From an uncultured Eubacterium sp. (lineage in GTDB: Bacteria > Bacillota > Clostridia > Oscillospirales > Acutalibacteraceae), in contig NZ_CAKTGT010000011.1 in NCBI RefSeq assembly GCF_934561735.1, positions 1 to 43,443 of the forward strand: 43,443 nucleotides of DNA, written 5' to 3'. This document shows, piece after piece, positions 7,476 through 16,652 of this stretch (within the stretch, counting starts at the first letter, position 1; each line of letters begins with the position of its first letter). Both the position numbers and the translations under genes were made by a program. The notes under the pieces were generated by a model, which saw only the letters and a list, made by a program, of their open reading frames with translations, did not search any database and was not told the DNA's origin.

Positions 7476-8534
7476 TTAAGATTGAACTTCAAACGGCAAT
7501 TCCACCTTGAAAACCGTTGCCTTTGGTGAACTGCTTGCGGTAATTGTGCCGCCGTGACGCTCAACAATCTGCTTTGCAATGGCAAGTCCGAGTCCCGAGC
7601 CGCCCGTAGAACTTCTCCTCGCATCATCCGCACGGAAAAATTTTTCAAATATCATTTGCAGTTTTTCATCCGGTATCTCGTCACCTTTATTAATAAAGGT
7701 AACAACCGCCCTGCCGTTTTGAGTAAACGCGTTTATTACAATTTCGGTGTTTTCATAGCAATAGTTTGAAGCGTTGCGCATCAAGTTATCAAACACTCGC
7801 GACAGCTTGTCCGCATCGCCTACGATATTAATTTTTTCATCGGCATTAACCGTACATGTAAGACCCTTAGTGCTCAAAACAGGATAAAACTCATCCGCCA
7901 TTTGACGAAGCATCATAACAAGGTCAATATGATTTTTCTCAAGGGTAAACGACTGAAGATTAAATCTGGTTATGTCAAAAAATTCATTGATAAGCTGTTC
8001 AAGTCTGTATGCCTTATCAAGCGCAATATCCGTATACTTTGCACGGTATTCGACAGACAAACCGGGGTTTTCCTGAAGCAGACTCAAATATCCGATAATC
8101 GAAGTGAGCGGCGTTTTCAAATCATGTGCAAGGTAAACCACAAGGTCATTTTTGCGTTGCTCCGCCTCTTGCACCTCAAAGTCCTTGTATTTAAGTTCCT
8201 TTTTTATACTCTCCTCAACCGCCTTGTGCTTTTTTGAAATAGACACGGGCAATCTCGGGCTGACATAGTCGTCCTCAACTATTCCGTCAAGTGCGTCATA
8301 TTCTTGGTCAAGCGCTCTTACGCTTGCAACAAAATACAAAAATGTGATAATCCCCACAACCAAAAGATTGATAATCAGTGCCTGCGACTCGTCAATATCA
8401 ACACTGAATTGCGTAATCGCAATATTACCGCCGAGCCAAACAGCCGCACTCGACAAAACAACGGCAATCAAATATTTTATTATTGCGGACGAGGAAACAC
8501 GCTTGTTTTTATTTCTTTTCAATTTTATACCCAA
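7476..8534 (-). CDS. VanS-like membrane sensor histidine kinase
   Basis: About 350 residues. Two membrane helices (about 18-38 and 52-72) flank a very short external loop, then a linker, a dimerisation domain with phospho-acceptor His137 in AHDLKTPLTS, and a GHKL ATPase with NLMRNA (N box) and GGSGLGLAI (G2). It pairs with the OmpR-type regulator just upstream. The start is uncertain: no ATG is available in frame. TTG at 8534 has GGGGAG immediately before it (too close), and TTG at 8522 has the same GGGGAG 12 nt away (rather far). Either way the gene overlaps the end of the regulator gene, so the pair is translationally linked. The signal is unknown; the short loop suggests intramembrane or envelope-stress sensing. 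Confidence 0.88.
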   Translation of the reverse strand: MGIKLKRNKNKRVSSSAIIKYLIAVVLSSAAVWLGGNIAITQFSVDIDESQALIINLLVVGIITFLYFVASVRALDQEYDALDGIVEDDYVSPRLPVSISKKHKAVEESIKKELKYKDFEVQEAEQRKNDLVVYLAHDLKTPLTSIIGYLSLLQENPGLSVEYRAKYTDIALDKAYRLEQLINEFFDITRFNLQSFTLEKNHIDLVMMLRQMADEFYPVLSTKGLTCTVNADEKINIVGDADKLSRVFDNLMRNASNYCYENTEIVINAFTQNGRAVVTFINKGDEIPDEKLQMIFEKFFRADDARRSSTGGSGLGLAIAKQIVERHGGTITASSSPKATVFKVELPFEVQS

Positions 8535-9204
8535 CTCCCCAAACTGTTTTTATAAATTTAGGATTTCTCGGCGGCTCGTTCAACTTTTCCCTGATTCGTC
8601 TGATATGCACCATAACGGTATTGTTTGAATCAAGATATTTTTCTCCCCACACTTTTTCAAATATATCCTCGGTGGAAACAACCTTACCTGCGTTTTGGCA
8701 AAGAAGCCACAAAATATTAAATTCGGTCGGTGAAAGATTAACCGCACGCTCATACAAAGTGCACTCGTGCGTTTCGTGATTTACAATCAATCCGCCGCCA
8801 TCATAAATCTTGCTGTTTTCCTGCCTACCGTTACCGTTGTACAAAGTAAAACGGCGAAGCTGTGCTTTAACTCTCGACACCATTTCAAGCGGATTGAACG
8901 GCTTTGTTATATAATCGTCCGCACCGAGCGACAGTCCGAGAATTTTATCGCTGTCCTCAACCTTAGCCGTAAGCATAATAATGGGAAAGTTCAAATTTTG
9001 CTCTCTGATTTTGCGAAGTATCGAAAATCCGTCGGTTTCGTCAATCATAACATCAAGAAGTGCCAAATCAATCTGCTTTGAAAAAATGCAATCAACCGCA
9101 CTCTTTGAATCATAAAACTTATATACCGTAAATCCCTCGTTTTTCAAAAACAATTCAACAAGGTCGGCAATTTCCTTTTCATCATCAACTACAAGAATGT
9201 TCAT
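8509..9204 (-). CDS. OmpR/VanR-type response regulator
   Basis: 231 residues. Receiver domain with VVDDEKE acidic pocket, phospho-acceptor Asp51 (LALLDVMID), the conserved threonine in IIMLTA and Lys101 in YITKPF, followed by a winged-helix DNA-binding domain (LSPTEFNILWLL, VHIRRIREKL, TVWGVGYKI). Start ATG has AAAGGATAAG upstream. It is the first gene of a transcript with the sensor kinase and probably the C39 lipoprotein. Likely targets are unknown, but envelope genes lie on both sides. Confidence 0.93.
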   Translation of the reverse strand: MNILVVDDEKEIADLVELFLKNEGFTVYKFYDSKSAVDCIFSKQIDLALLDVMIDETDGFSILRKIREQNLNFPIIMLTAKVEDSDKILGLSLGADDYITKPFNPLEMVSRVKAQLRRFTLYNGNGRQENSKIYDGGGLIVNHETHECTLYERAVNLSPTEFNILWLLCQNAGKVVSTEDIFEKVWGEKYLDSNNTVMVHIRRIREKLNEPPRNPKFIKTVWGVGYKIEKK

Positions 9205-9223
9205 ATCTTATCCTTTCAAGCAT

Positions 9224-9252
9224 ATTTTAGCACACAAACGCCCACAAAACAA
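9224..9252 (-). promoter_or_regulatory. Promoter of the two-component operon
   Basis: Minus strand -35 TTGTTT (9247-9252), 17-bp spacer, -10 TAAAAT (9224-9229), about 20 bp before the regulator start codon. The boxes are moderate. Confidence 0.5.
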
Positions 9253-9264
9253 TGATTAATTAAA

Positions 9265-9293
9265 GAAGCGAACAGGATTAACCTGCTCGCTTC
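9265..9293 (-). terminator. Terminator after the larger GH25 lysozyme gene
   Basis: Minus strand GAAGCGAGCAGG / CCTGTTCGCTTC (12-bp stem with one G-T pair, 5-nt loop), then TTTAATTAAT. It lies directly after the stop of the 613-aa GH25 gene. Confidence 0.75.
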
Positions 9294-9299
9294 ATTATC

Positions 9300-11141
9300 T
9301 TATTTTGTTTTAACTTTTTTAGTACTGCTCCATTGAGAATATACTTTTTTACCGTTGATAGTTTTGTATGCTCTGACACGAACATAATAAGTTTTCTTTG
9401 ACTGTGCAGTGGTTACAGTTTTTGAGCTATACTTTGCCTTAACCGACTTTGTCTTATAATTCTTTGAGAAATTCTTATATGTAGACCACATAACCTGATA
9501 GCCCGAAGCTCCGCTTACCTTTGCCCATGAAGCCTTAATCTTTTTCTTTGAAGAAGATGTTGCCGATTTGATTTTAGGCTTTGAAACGGAAGTATATTGT
9601 GTAAGAGTTGCACCGAATGCACCCAAATTCTTTTCGCCGTTATCGTTTTGGAAAGCACGAACTCTGAAATAATACTTTTTGCTTGCGGAAAGACCCGTTA
9701 CCTTGCATGTATTTGTGTTGCCGCTTGTAATTGTTTTGTACAAAACATACTTTTTCTTTGCGGAATCATACTTGTAAACTTCATAACCGTTTGAAGCGTC
9801 CTGTTTGTCCCAAGTAAGAGTGATATATGTGTTTGAAATTGCCGAAGCTTTAGGATTTACCGCACCGATTAATGTTTTTACTTTTATGTAATTACAAAAT
9901 TGACCGATATAATTTTTACCTGCTACGGTGACATATGCCGCAACACGAACAGGATTGTAGCAACCCGGCATAAGTCCGCTGACTGTACCCGAATTTGTAA
10001 TGTATGTACCCGAATTTGTCCATCTGCCGTTTTTAATGGTTTGAACAATGTAACCGGTAGCGCCCTCAACCTCAGGCCAATACATTTCAGCTTTGTCCGT
10101 AGTTGCCGAAGAACAGTTAATTTCGGTAACAGGTGCCGGCACAATATCAAAACTTGTATAAAGATTAATAAATCCGATATACTGACCCAAGCCGGTAACG
10201 CTTACGGTTGCCGTGCCGATTTCGGTATTATTTTGATATGTAACCTCGTAATCAACGCCCTCGCTCAAAGTGAGATTGCCGTAAGTTACGGTTACATTAG
10301 GTCTGATTTCCGAGCCTGTGTATGTTTGATTTGCGATTTTTGTAATCTTTGGTGCAGAAGATGAAATGGCACCTGAATACATAAAGTTGCAGTCAAACAC
10401 CTTGTTTGCGATGCCCGGGATTTTACCTTTTGAAGTGTACTGCCAAATATTGTATTCACCGTTGTAATCGGTGTAAGTTGTGTAATGAGCAAGCCAAATT
10501 TTATAGCCTGCATTTTCTATTCTTGCATGGTCAAGATTATTGTTAAGAAACGACTTGTTGGCATAAACCATTGCATCATAGCCTGCATTTTTGATTGTGT
10601 TGCAAAACGCAAGAGCAATGTTTGTCATATCGTTTTTATCAATGTCACCGTCTGCCCAAGCGGAATCAAGTCTGCCTGTTTTTACGCCTGCAAACTCATA
10701 GTCAAAAACAATAGGCAAATCAAGGCTGTAGCCCCTTACGATATTAAGGATGTAATTAGCCTCCTGCACAGCCTCGGCTGTACTGATTGCCTGCGAATAT
10801 ATGTATGCACCAACAGGAATACCCTGCGACATTGCCCCCTGCATATATTCTGCAAACTTTGTATCTCTGACGAGTGTGCCCTCATCACCGTATCCGCGAT
10901 AAGCCGCACGCAAAATAGCAAAGTCAACGCCTGCCGCTTTGATAGTGCTCCAATTTAATGTGCCGTTGTGATAAGAAACATCTATGCCCTGCTGAATACC
11001 TGCGTTAATAAATTGATCCTGATGAGTAAATGTTCTGCTGTCAAATCTGCTTGAGCCGGTAAAAGCCGATGCCGTAACGGGAGTTACAAGCATTGTACCT
11101 GCAAGAAGCAATGACATTATTTTTTTAATTGATTTTTTCAT
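9300..11141 (-). CDS. Secreted GH25 lysozyme with Ig-like and fibronectin type III domains
   Basis: 613 residues. A signal peptide (about 1-26) precedes a GH25 muramidase domain (about 50-260): GIDVSYHNG with the catalytic Asp, and VFDYEF with the Asp-x-Glu pair. These cut the beta-1,4 bond between MurNAc and GlcNAc. After it come an Ig-like repeat of the YTGSEIRPNVTV type (about 270-340) and about three Fn3 domains to the C terminus, ending in lysine-rich KKVKTK. It is exported and could remodel the cell's own wall or attack other bacteria. GGGAG precedes ATG 11141. It shares its catalytic core with the next gene upstream, so the two look like a tandem duplication with different anchoring. 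Confidence 0.9.
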   Translation of the reverse strand: MKKSIKKIMSLLLAGTMLVTPVTASAFTGSSRFDSRTFTHQDQFINAGIQQGIDVSYHNGTLNWSTIKAAGVDFAILRAAYRGYGDEGTLVRDTKFAEYMQGAMSQGIPVGAYIYSQAISTAEAVQEANYILNIVRGYSLDLPIVFDYEFAGVKTGRLDSAWADGDIDKNDMTNIALAFCNTIKNAGYDAMVYANKSFLNNNLDHARIENAGYKIWLAHYTTYTDYNGEYNIWQYTSKGKIPGIANKVFDCNFMYSGAISSSAPKITKIANQTYTGSEIRPNVTVTYGNLTLSEGVDYEVTYQNNTEIGTATVSVTGLGQYIGFINLYTSFDIVPAPVTEINCSSATTDKAEMYWPEVEGATGYIVQTIKNGRWTNSGTYITNSGTVSGLMPGCYNPVRVAAYVTVAGKNYIGQFCNYIKVKTLIGAVNPKASAISNTYITLTWDKQDASNGYEVYKYDSAKKKYVLYKTITSGNTNTCKVTGLSASKKYYFRVRAFQNDNGEKNLGAFGATLTQYTSVSKPKIKSATSSSKKKIKASWAKVSGASGYQVMWSTYKNFSKNYKTKSVKAKYSSKTVTTAQSKKTYYVRVRAYKTINGKKVYSQWSSTKKVKTK

Positions 11142-11182
11142 TTAAGCTCCCTTATTTTTGCGGACATTATCCGCCGTGTAAT

Positions 11183-11983
11183 TTATTTTTTAATGTACCA
11201 ATAGTTTTCGTCAACTTTTTTGTTAACTCCGCTGACGCTGCCCTTATCGCTGAACTGCCACAAATCATAATCTCCGTTATATGTAACCGAGCCGTTATAA
11301 TCGGCAACCCAAATATAAATGGAATTTGCAAGTTCGCTCATTTTAAAATTACTTTTGTACATAAATGATGATGCATAAACTCCGCTTTGGTATCCTGCAT
11401 CCTCAACCTCTTTGCAAAAAGCATTGACAAGAGCTGAATTTTCTTTTTTGTCAAGGTGGGCGGAATAAAGCCTGCCCGTGTGTTTACCCGACGAGGTAGG
11501 ATATTCAAAATCATAGAAAACCGGCAATGATATGTCATATTTTTTTATGACATCAAGAGTTGCCCGTGCTTCCTCCTTTGCCTCATCCTCGTTAACCGCC
11601 TGAGTATAAAAGTATACGCCGATAGGTATGCCCGCTTTGTTCGCCGCCTTAAGATTTTTTTCGGCATTTTTATCTATGCACACATTACCTTTTGCATAAC
11701 CTCTGTAACCCACACGGATAATAACAAAATCAACCTCATCCTTAAGCTTGCCGAAATTGACCTTGCCGTTGTGATGAGATATATCCACTCCGTATGCCGC
11801 CTCTTTATCTATAGACAAAAGCGGATTTGGCAACTTTCTGCCCCTGTGCGATACGGATATTGAAACCAACACCACAACAACGGCAAGCAAAACAGCCGCA
11901 ACGGAGATAATTATCTTTTTTTGCTTTTCCTTTTGTTTTTTGGAAAGGCGTTTTTTAATTCTCTTCTTTTTCTTTGTAGGCAT
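11183..11983 (-). CDS. Membrane-anchored GH25 lysozyme-like protein
   Basis: 266 residues. A very basic N terminus (about 24 residues, mostly Lys/Arg) precedes one membrane helix (about 25-46) that probably stays as an anchor, and a GH25 domain fills the rest: YGVDISHHNG with the catalytic Asp, and VFYDFEYP with the Asp-x-Glu pair. Acts outside on peptidoglycan. GGGAG sits six nt before ATG 11983. A 15-bp hairpin-forming inverted repeat (11160-11174) separates it from the larger GH25 gene, with which it is probably co-transcribed (about 40 nt apart). Confidence 0.88.
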   Translation of the reverse strand: MPTKKKKRIKKRLSKKQKEKQKKIIISVAAVLLAVVVVLVSISVSHRGRKLPNPLLSIDKEAAYGVDISHHNGKVNFGKLKDEVDFVIIRVGYRGYAKGNVCIDKNAEKNLKAANKAGIPIGVYFYTQAVNEDEAKEEARATLDVIKKYDISLPVFYDFEYPTSSGKHTGRLYSAHLDKKENSALVNAFCKEVEDAGYQSGVYASSFMYKSNFKMSELANSIYIWVADYNGSVTYNGDYDLWQFSDKGSVSGVNKKVDENYWYIKK

Positions 11984-12062
11984 ATATACTCCCTTGCCTA
12001 AATTAAAAATATTATATCACATATTGTATAATTTTTCCACAGGAAAAATTTGACAAATAAAA

Positions 12063-12090
12063 CTGCCGCAAACAAAAATGCTTACGGCAG
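12063..12090 (-). terminator. Terminator after pfkA
   Basis: Minus strand CTGCCGTAAGC / GTTTGCGGCAG with a 6-nt loop, then TTTTATTT, about 20 bp beyond the pfkA stop. It separates pfkA from the GH25 pair. Confidence 0.8.
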
Positions 12091-12111
12091 AACTATATAC
12101 AAAGTAATTAA

Positions 12112-13077
12112 TTAAATAGAAACCTCGTGAGCGATGTTATAAAGATTCATATCAATGGTCTTTGTCATATTGAGTGCTTCAAAAATATCATAATCCACAA
12201 CATCTTCCTTTTGAGCTGCAACAACTCTGTTACCGATGTTGTTCATAAGAAGCTTTACTGCATAGTTGCCCATACGGGTAGCCATAACTCTGTCCTTAAC
12301 CGTAGGATAACCGCCACGCTGTGTGTGACCGAGAACCGTTGCTCTTGATTCAACGCCTGTTTCAGCCTGAATATGTTTTGCAAGCTCGGCAACATCAACA
12401 TCGCAACCCTCGGCAACAATGATGATAAAGTGCTTTTTGTCAGTTCTCTGAGTTTTTCTCATTCTCTCGATAACATGCTTTTCAATATCAACTTCAACCT
12501 CAGGAATAAGGATTGATGTTGCACCGCAAGCGATACCTGCATTGAGTGCAAGATAACCTGCTCTTCTGCCCATAACTTCGATTACCGCACATCTGTCGTG
12601 AGATTCCGAAGTGTCACGAATTCTGTCTACCATATCCATAATAGTATTAAGGCAAGTGTCATAACCGATTGTGTAATCACAACAAGCAATGTCATTGTCG
12701 ATAGTGCCCGGAACACCTACGCAAGGAATTCCTCTTTCGCTGAGGTCACGAGCACCGCGGAACGAACCGTCACCGCCGATAACAACTACACCCTCAATGC
12801 CTTTTTCACGGCAGGTGCGTACAGCTTTACGCATACCCTCTTCTGTAGCAAACTCTGTACTTCTTGCAGAATAAAGGATTGTACCGCCGCGGTTGATAAT
12901 GTCGGATACCGAACGCAAATCCATCTCTATAAAATCACCGTTGATAAGACCGTTGTAGCCTCTTACAACACCGTAAACCTTAACTCCGTTTTCGCATGCT
13001 GTTCTTACAACAGCACGAATAGCGGCATTCATGCCCGGTGCGTCACCGCCGCTTGTTAATACTGCGATAGTTTTCAT
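12112..13077 (-). CDS. pfkA: 6-phosphofructokinase
   Basis: Cytosolic ATP-dependent enzyme that phosphorylates fructose 6-phosphate in glycolysis. 321 residues, the usual bacterial PfkA length. Visible motifs are TSGGDAPGMNAAIR (ATP site), GGDGSFRGA, PGTIDNDI with the catalytic Asp, and MGRRAGYLA. Glycine and aspartate at GGDGS fit the ATP-using, not pyrophosphate-using, type. GGAGG lies 8 nt before the ATG. It follows dnaE as in many Firmicutes but has its own near-consensus promoter at 13162-13190 and its own terminator. Confidence 0.96.
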   Translation of the reverse strand: MKTIAVLTSGGDAPGMNAAIRAVVRTACENGVKVYGVVRGYNGLINGDFIEMDLRSVSDIINRGGTILYSARSTEFATEEGMRKAVRTCREKGIEGVVVIGGDGSFRGARDLSERGIPCVGVPGTIDNDIACCDYTIGYDTCLNTIMDMVDRIRDTSESHDRCAVIEVMGRRAGYLALNAGIACGATSILIPEVEVDIEKHVIERMRKTQRTDKKHFIIIVAEGCDVDVAELAKHIQAETGVESRATVLGHTQRGGYPTVKDRVMATRMGNYAVKLLMNNIGNRVVAAQKEDVVDYDIFEALNMTKTIDMNLYNIAHEVSI

Positions 13078-13161
13078 AATATTTTCCTCCGTTCAAAAAT
13101 ACAAATATATAATTGAATTTATAGCTTATTAACAATGAGCAAAAGCCCACATAATAAATCT

Positions 13162-13190
13162 ATTTTACTTAATATTATATATAATGTCAA
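13162..13190 (-). promoter_or_regulatory. pfkA promoter
   Basis: Minus strand -35 TTGACA (13185-13190), 17-bp AT-only spacer, -10 TAAAAT (13162-13167), with about 75 nt of leader before the pfkA start codon. It implies that pfkA can be expressed apart from dnaE. Confidence 0.75.
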
Positions 13191-13202
13191 GTGTTAAAAG
13201 CA

Positions 13203-16200
13203 CTAAAATCTAACGGCAACATTGCCCTCGCCTAGTATATTTTTTAAGGTTTTTACAAGATTATCGTCATATTTTACAAAATTATACGATTGAGCCTTGA
13301 TGTACTTCTTTTCGTCCTCAAGGTAATAATACATAGGAAAATCGCCCTTGTAATCCTGCAAAACCCCTTTAACCTTTGCTATGTTTTCATCGTTTTTTGA
13401 CTTGAATTTAAGGAACAGTCCCGTTCGCTTTTGCTTTGAAGCAGCACCGATTTGCGAGTTGTCAACCGTCGGTTTAATAACGGCATTTACAAGAATTTTA
13501 GGTTCTTTTTCCTCCTCGATTGACACAGTTCCCGACACGGCAACAACATTATTCGGCGTAATCATTTCGCTGTATTTTGCAAAAATCTTTGGGAACAGCA
13601 CAATTTCAACCGTGCCGTACAAATCCTCCAGCGTTACAAACGCCATACTCATATTGCTGGTGCGTGTTTGCTTAACCGAAATGCGTGTAACCGTTCCGCA
13701 CAGTTTAACGCTTGAACCGTCTTTAATTTGTGACATTTCTTTGCCTGCTTCAAGCACATCGTAGGTTCGCACGCAACCCGATTTTTTAACATAACCGTCG
13801 TACTTATCCATAGGGTGACCCGAAAGATACAGGCCCGTCATTTCCTTTTCCATTTGCAAAAGTTCGGACTTTGAATATTCCTCAACATTCGGCAATTCAA
13901 AATTATCGCTGAAATCGTCACTTATGTCAAAAAGGCCCACCTGACCGTACATAGTGCGGCGGTACTTTGCCTCGATATTTGTAAGAATTACGGGCAAAGC
14001 ACTGAGCATTTGACGGCGGTTTGCACCCAAATTGTCAAACGCACCGCATTGAATAAGTGCTTCAACGGCACGGCGATTAAACTTGCCGCTTTGAAGCCTT
14101 GTGCAAAAGTCAAAAATATCCTTAAATCTGCCGTTTTTGCGTTCTTTGATTATATCCTCGATAAAATCGTTGCCAAGGTTTTTAATGCCCAACAGTCCGT
14201 AATTAATCACCCTGTCACTGCCTGCCGTAAAGCCTTTCATAGAGCTGTTTATATCAGGCGGAGCAAGGCGAATACCGAGCCGTTTACACTCTGCGATATA
14301 GCGTGCCACCTTGTTGGAATCATCCAAAACAGAAGTAAGAAGTGCCGCCATAAACCTTGACGGATGATATTTTTTGAGATACGCACAACGATAAGCCACC
14401 AGGGCATAGCACGCTGCGTGAGATTTGTTGAAAGCATATGATGCAAAGTCGCTCATTTTGTCAAAAATTCCGTTTGCAACATCGCCTGAAATTCCGTTCT
14501 TTGCACAACCGTCAACAAAAGAAGTTCGCTCTTTTTCCATAACATCGTGCTTCTTTTTGCTCATCGCACGGCGAACAACATCCGCTCTGCCGAAGCTGTA
14601 ACCCGCAAGTTCACGAAATATCTGCATAACCTGTTCCTGATACACCATACAGCCGTAAGTGTTTTTCAAAATCGGCTCAAGCATCGGCGTGTCATAGGTT
14701 ATGTCCTGCGGATTGTTTGAATTGTGCACAAAAGTGTCTATCTGACTTGCCGGACCCGGTCTGTAAAGTGAGGTTGCGGCAATCAAATCCTCCAAGCCTG
14801 TCGGCTTCAAATTGGTGAGCATCTGCTTCATTCCCGATGATTCAAACTGGAATATTCCCTCTGTTTGACCTCGTGAAAACAGTTTGTAAACCTCGGCGTC
14901 ATCAATGGATATTTTGTTTATGTCAACTCCGCTTGCCTTTGCCGCATCATCAATCACGGTGAGTGTGCGAAGTCCCAAAAAATCCATTTTGAGAAGTCCG
15001 AGTTCCTCAAGAGTGGTCATAATGTACTGCGTAACAACCAAGTCATCATTGGTTGCGAGCGGAACATAAGACGACACGGGGTCGTGGGTGATAACAACGC
15101 CTGCCGCATGAGTTGATGTGTTTCTCGGCATTCCCTCAACCTTACGTGCAATCTCAACAAGTCGCTTGATTTGGGAATCTTCTTCCATTGCATTGCGGAG
15201 TTCCTTGCTTTTTTGCACCGCTTCATCTATCGTAATGTGGAATGCCCTCGGTATCATCTTAACTATAGAATCAACCCTTGCATACGGCATACCCATAACT
15301 CTGCCGACATCACGCAAAGCCGCCTTTGTTTGAAGTGTGCCGAATGTTACAATCTGCGCAACATGGTCTGCACCGTATTTTTGCGTTACATAATCTATAA
15401 CCTCGCTCCGTCGCTCATAACAAAAATCTATGTCAAAATCGGGCATAGACACACGCTCCGGATTGAGAAAACGCTCAAAAATGAGGTCGTACTTCATCGG
15501 GTCAAGGTCGGTTATTCCGATACAGTAAGCGGCAAGCGAACCTGCACCCGAGCCTCTGCCCGGACCTACGGGAATATCCTTGCTTTTTGCAAAACGCACA
15601 AAATCCTGAACTATAAGATAATAATCGGTATAACCCATTTTGTTTACGGTTTCAAGCTCGTATTCAAGGCGGTCAATATAGCTTTGCGGCACAGATTTAC
15701 CGTATCTTTTGTAAAGACCCTTGTAACACATTTGCCTGAAAAATTCAAAGTGGTCCATATCATTCGGCGTTGCAAAATACGGAAGTTTTGTGTTGCCGAA
15801 TTCAAAATCGAAGTTGCACGCATCGGCAATTTTTTGAGTATTTTCTATCGCACTCGGAGTGTCAAAAAACAGCTCCGACATCTCATTTTCGCTCTTTAAA
15901 TAAAAATTATCGGAATGAAATTCAAGCCCCGTGTCCTCGCCCAAAATATGGTTGGTTGCAATGCAAATGAGCACCTGCTGAATTTCCGCATCCTGTTGCT
16001 TGACATAGTGCGCATCGTTTGTTGCAACAAGCGGAATGCCCGTATCGTTTGACAATCTTTTAAGTCCGTCAACAACAACTCGTTCCTCATCAAGTCCGTG
16101 ATTTTGCATTTCAAGATAAAAATTACCGTCACCGAAAACAGAATTAAACCACAACGCCGACCGCTTTGCACCGTCATAATCTCTTTGCAACAAAAACTGC

Positions 16201-16625
16201 GGAATTTCACCGGCAACACAGGCAGAGAGGCACACAAGACCCTCGCTGTATTTTTCAAGCAAATCATGGTCAATCCTCGGTTTAAAATAGAAGCCCTCGG
16301 TATACGACAGCGACACCATTTTTATAAGATTTTTGTACCCAACCTCATTTTTTACAAGCAAAATAAGATGATTGTACTTACTGTCAAAATTTTTATCCTT
16401 GTCAAACCTGCTGCGGGGTGCAACATAAACCTCGCAACCGATAATCGGCTTGATACCCTGCTTTTTGCACTCACGATAAAAATCCACGGCACCGTACATA
16501 TTGCCGTGGTCTGTTATGGCAAGAGATGTCATACCCAACTCCTTTGCACGGCTTACAAGCTCACCCAAACGGCAGGCACCGTCAAGCAAGCTGAACTGCG
16601 TGTGCAAATGAAGATGTGTAAACAT
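13203..16625 (-). CDS. dnaE: DNA polymerase III alpha subunit, DnaE type
   Basis: 1140 residues. N-terminal PHP domain (HLHTQFSLLDG at 4-14), polymerase palm with GPGRGSGAGS (354-363) and the metal-binding PDFDIDF (395-401), then the tau-binding/finger region, helix-hairpin-helix and OB-fold (about 960-1060). No proofreading exonuclease insertion is present, so it is a DnaE and not a PolC. In PolC-containing Firmicutes, DnaE extends primers at the fork; whether PolC exists is not visible here. It sits between whiA (27 nt upstream) and pfkA. Confidence 0.95.
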   Translation of the reverse strand: MFTHLHLHTQFSLLDGACRLGELVSRAKELGMTSLAITDHGNMYGAVDFYRECKKQGIKPIIGCEVYVAPRSRFDKDKNFDSKYNHLILLVKNEVGYKNLIKMVSLSYTEGFYFKPRIDHDLLEKYSEGLVCLSACVAGEIPQFLLQRDYDGAKRSALWFNSVFGDGNFYLEMQNHGLDEERVVVDGLKRLSNDTGIPLVATNDAHYVKQQDAEIQQVLICIATNHILGEDTGLEFHSDNFYLKSENEMSELFFDTPSAIENTQKIADACNFDFEFGNTKLPYFATPNDMDHFEFFRQMCYKGLYKRYGKSVPQSYIDRLEYELETVNKMGYTDYYLIVQDFVRFAKSKDIPVGPGRGSGAGSLAAYCIGITDLDPMKYDLIFERFLNPERVSMPDFDIDFCYERRSEVIDYVTQKYGADHVAQIVTFGTLQTKAALRDVGRVMGMPYARVDSIVKMIPRAFHITIDEAVQKSKELRNAMEEDSQIKRLVEIARKVEGMPRNTSTHAAGVVITHDPVSSYVPLATNDDLVVTQYIMTTLEELGLLKMDFLGLRTLTVIDDAAKASGVDINKISIDDAEVYKLFSRGQTEGIFQFESSGMKQMLTNLKPTGLEDLIAATSLYRPGPASQIDTFVHNSNNPQDITYDTPMLEPILKNTYGCMVYQEQVMQIFRELAGYSFGRADVVRRAMSKKKHDVMEKERTSFVDGCAKNGISGDVANGIFDKMSDFASYAFNKSHAACYALVAYRCAYLKKYHPSRFMAALLTSVLDDSNKVARYIAECKRLGIRLAPPDINSSMKGFTAGSDRVINYGLLGIKNLGNDFIEDIIKERKNGRFKDIFDFCTRLQSGKFNRRAVEALIQCGAFDNLGANRRQMLSALPVILTNIEAKYRRTMYGQVGLFDISDDFSDNFELPNVEEYSKSELLQMEKEMTGLYLSGHPMDKYDGYVKKSGCVRTYDVLEAGKEMSQIKDGSSVKLCGTVTRISVKQTRTSNMSMAFVTLEDLYGTVEIVLFPKIFAKYSEMITPNNVVAVSGTVSIEEEKEPKILVNAVIKPTVDNSQIGAASKQKRTGLFLKFKSKNDENIAKVKGVLQDYKGDFPMYYYLEDEKKYIKAQSYNFVKYDDNLVKTLKNILGEGNVAVRF

Positions 16626-16652
16626 ATCCGTACCTCTTATATAAATTGTAAA

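Noticed and set aside
9900..10958. Plus-strand frames rich in Cys/Ile opposite the GH25 gene
   Set aside because: They are the complement of a well-supported GH25/Fn3 coding region; no ribosome sites and no family likeness.
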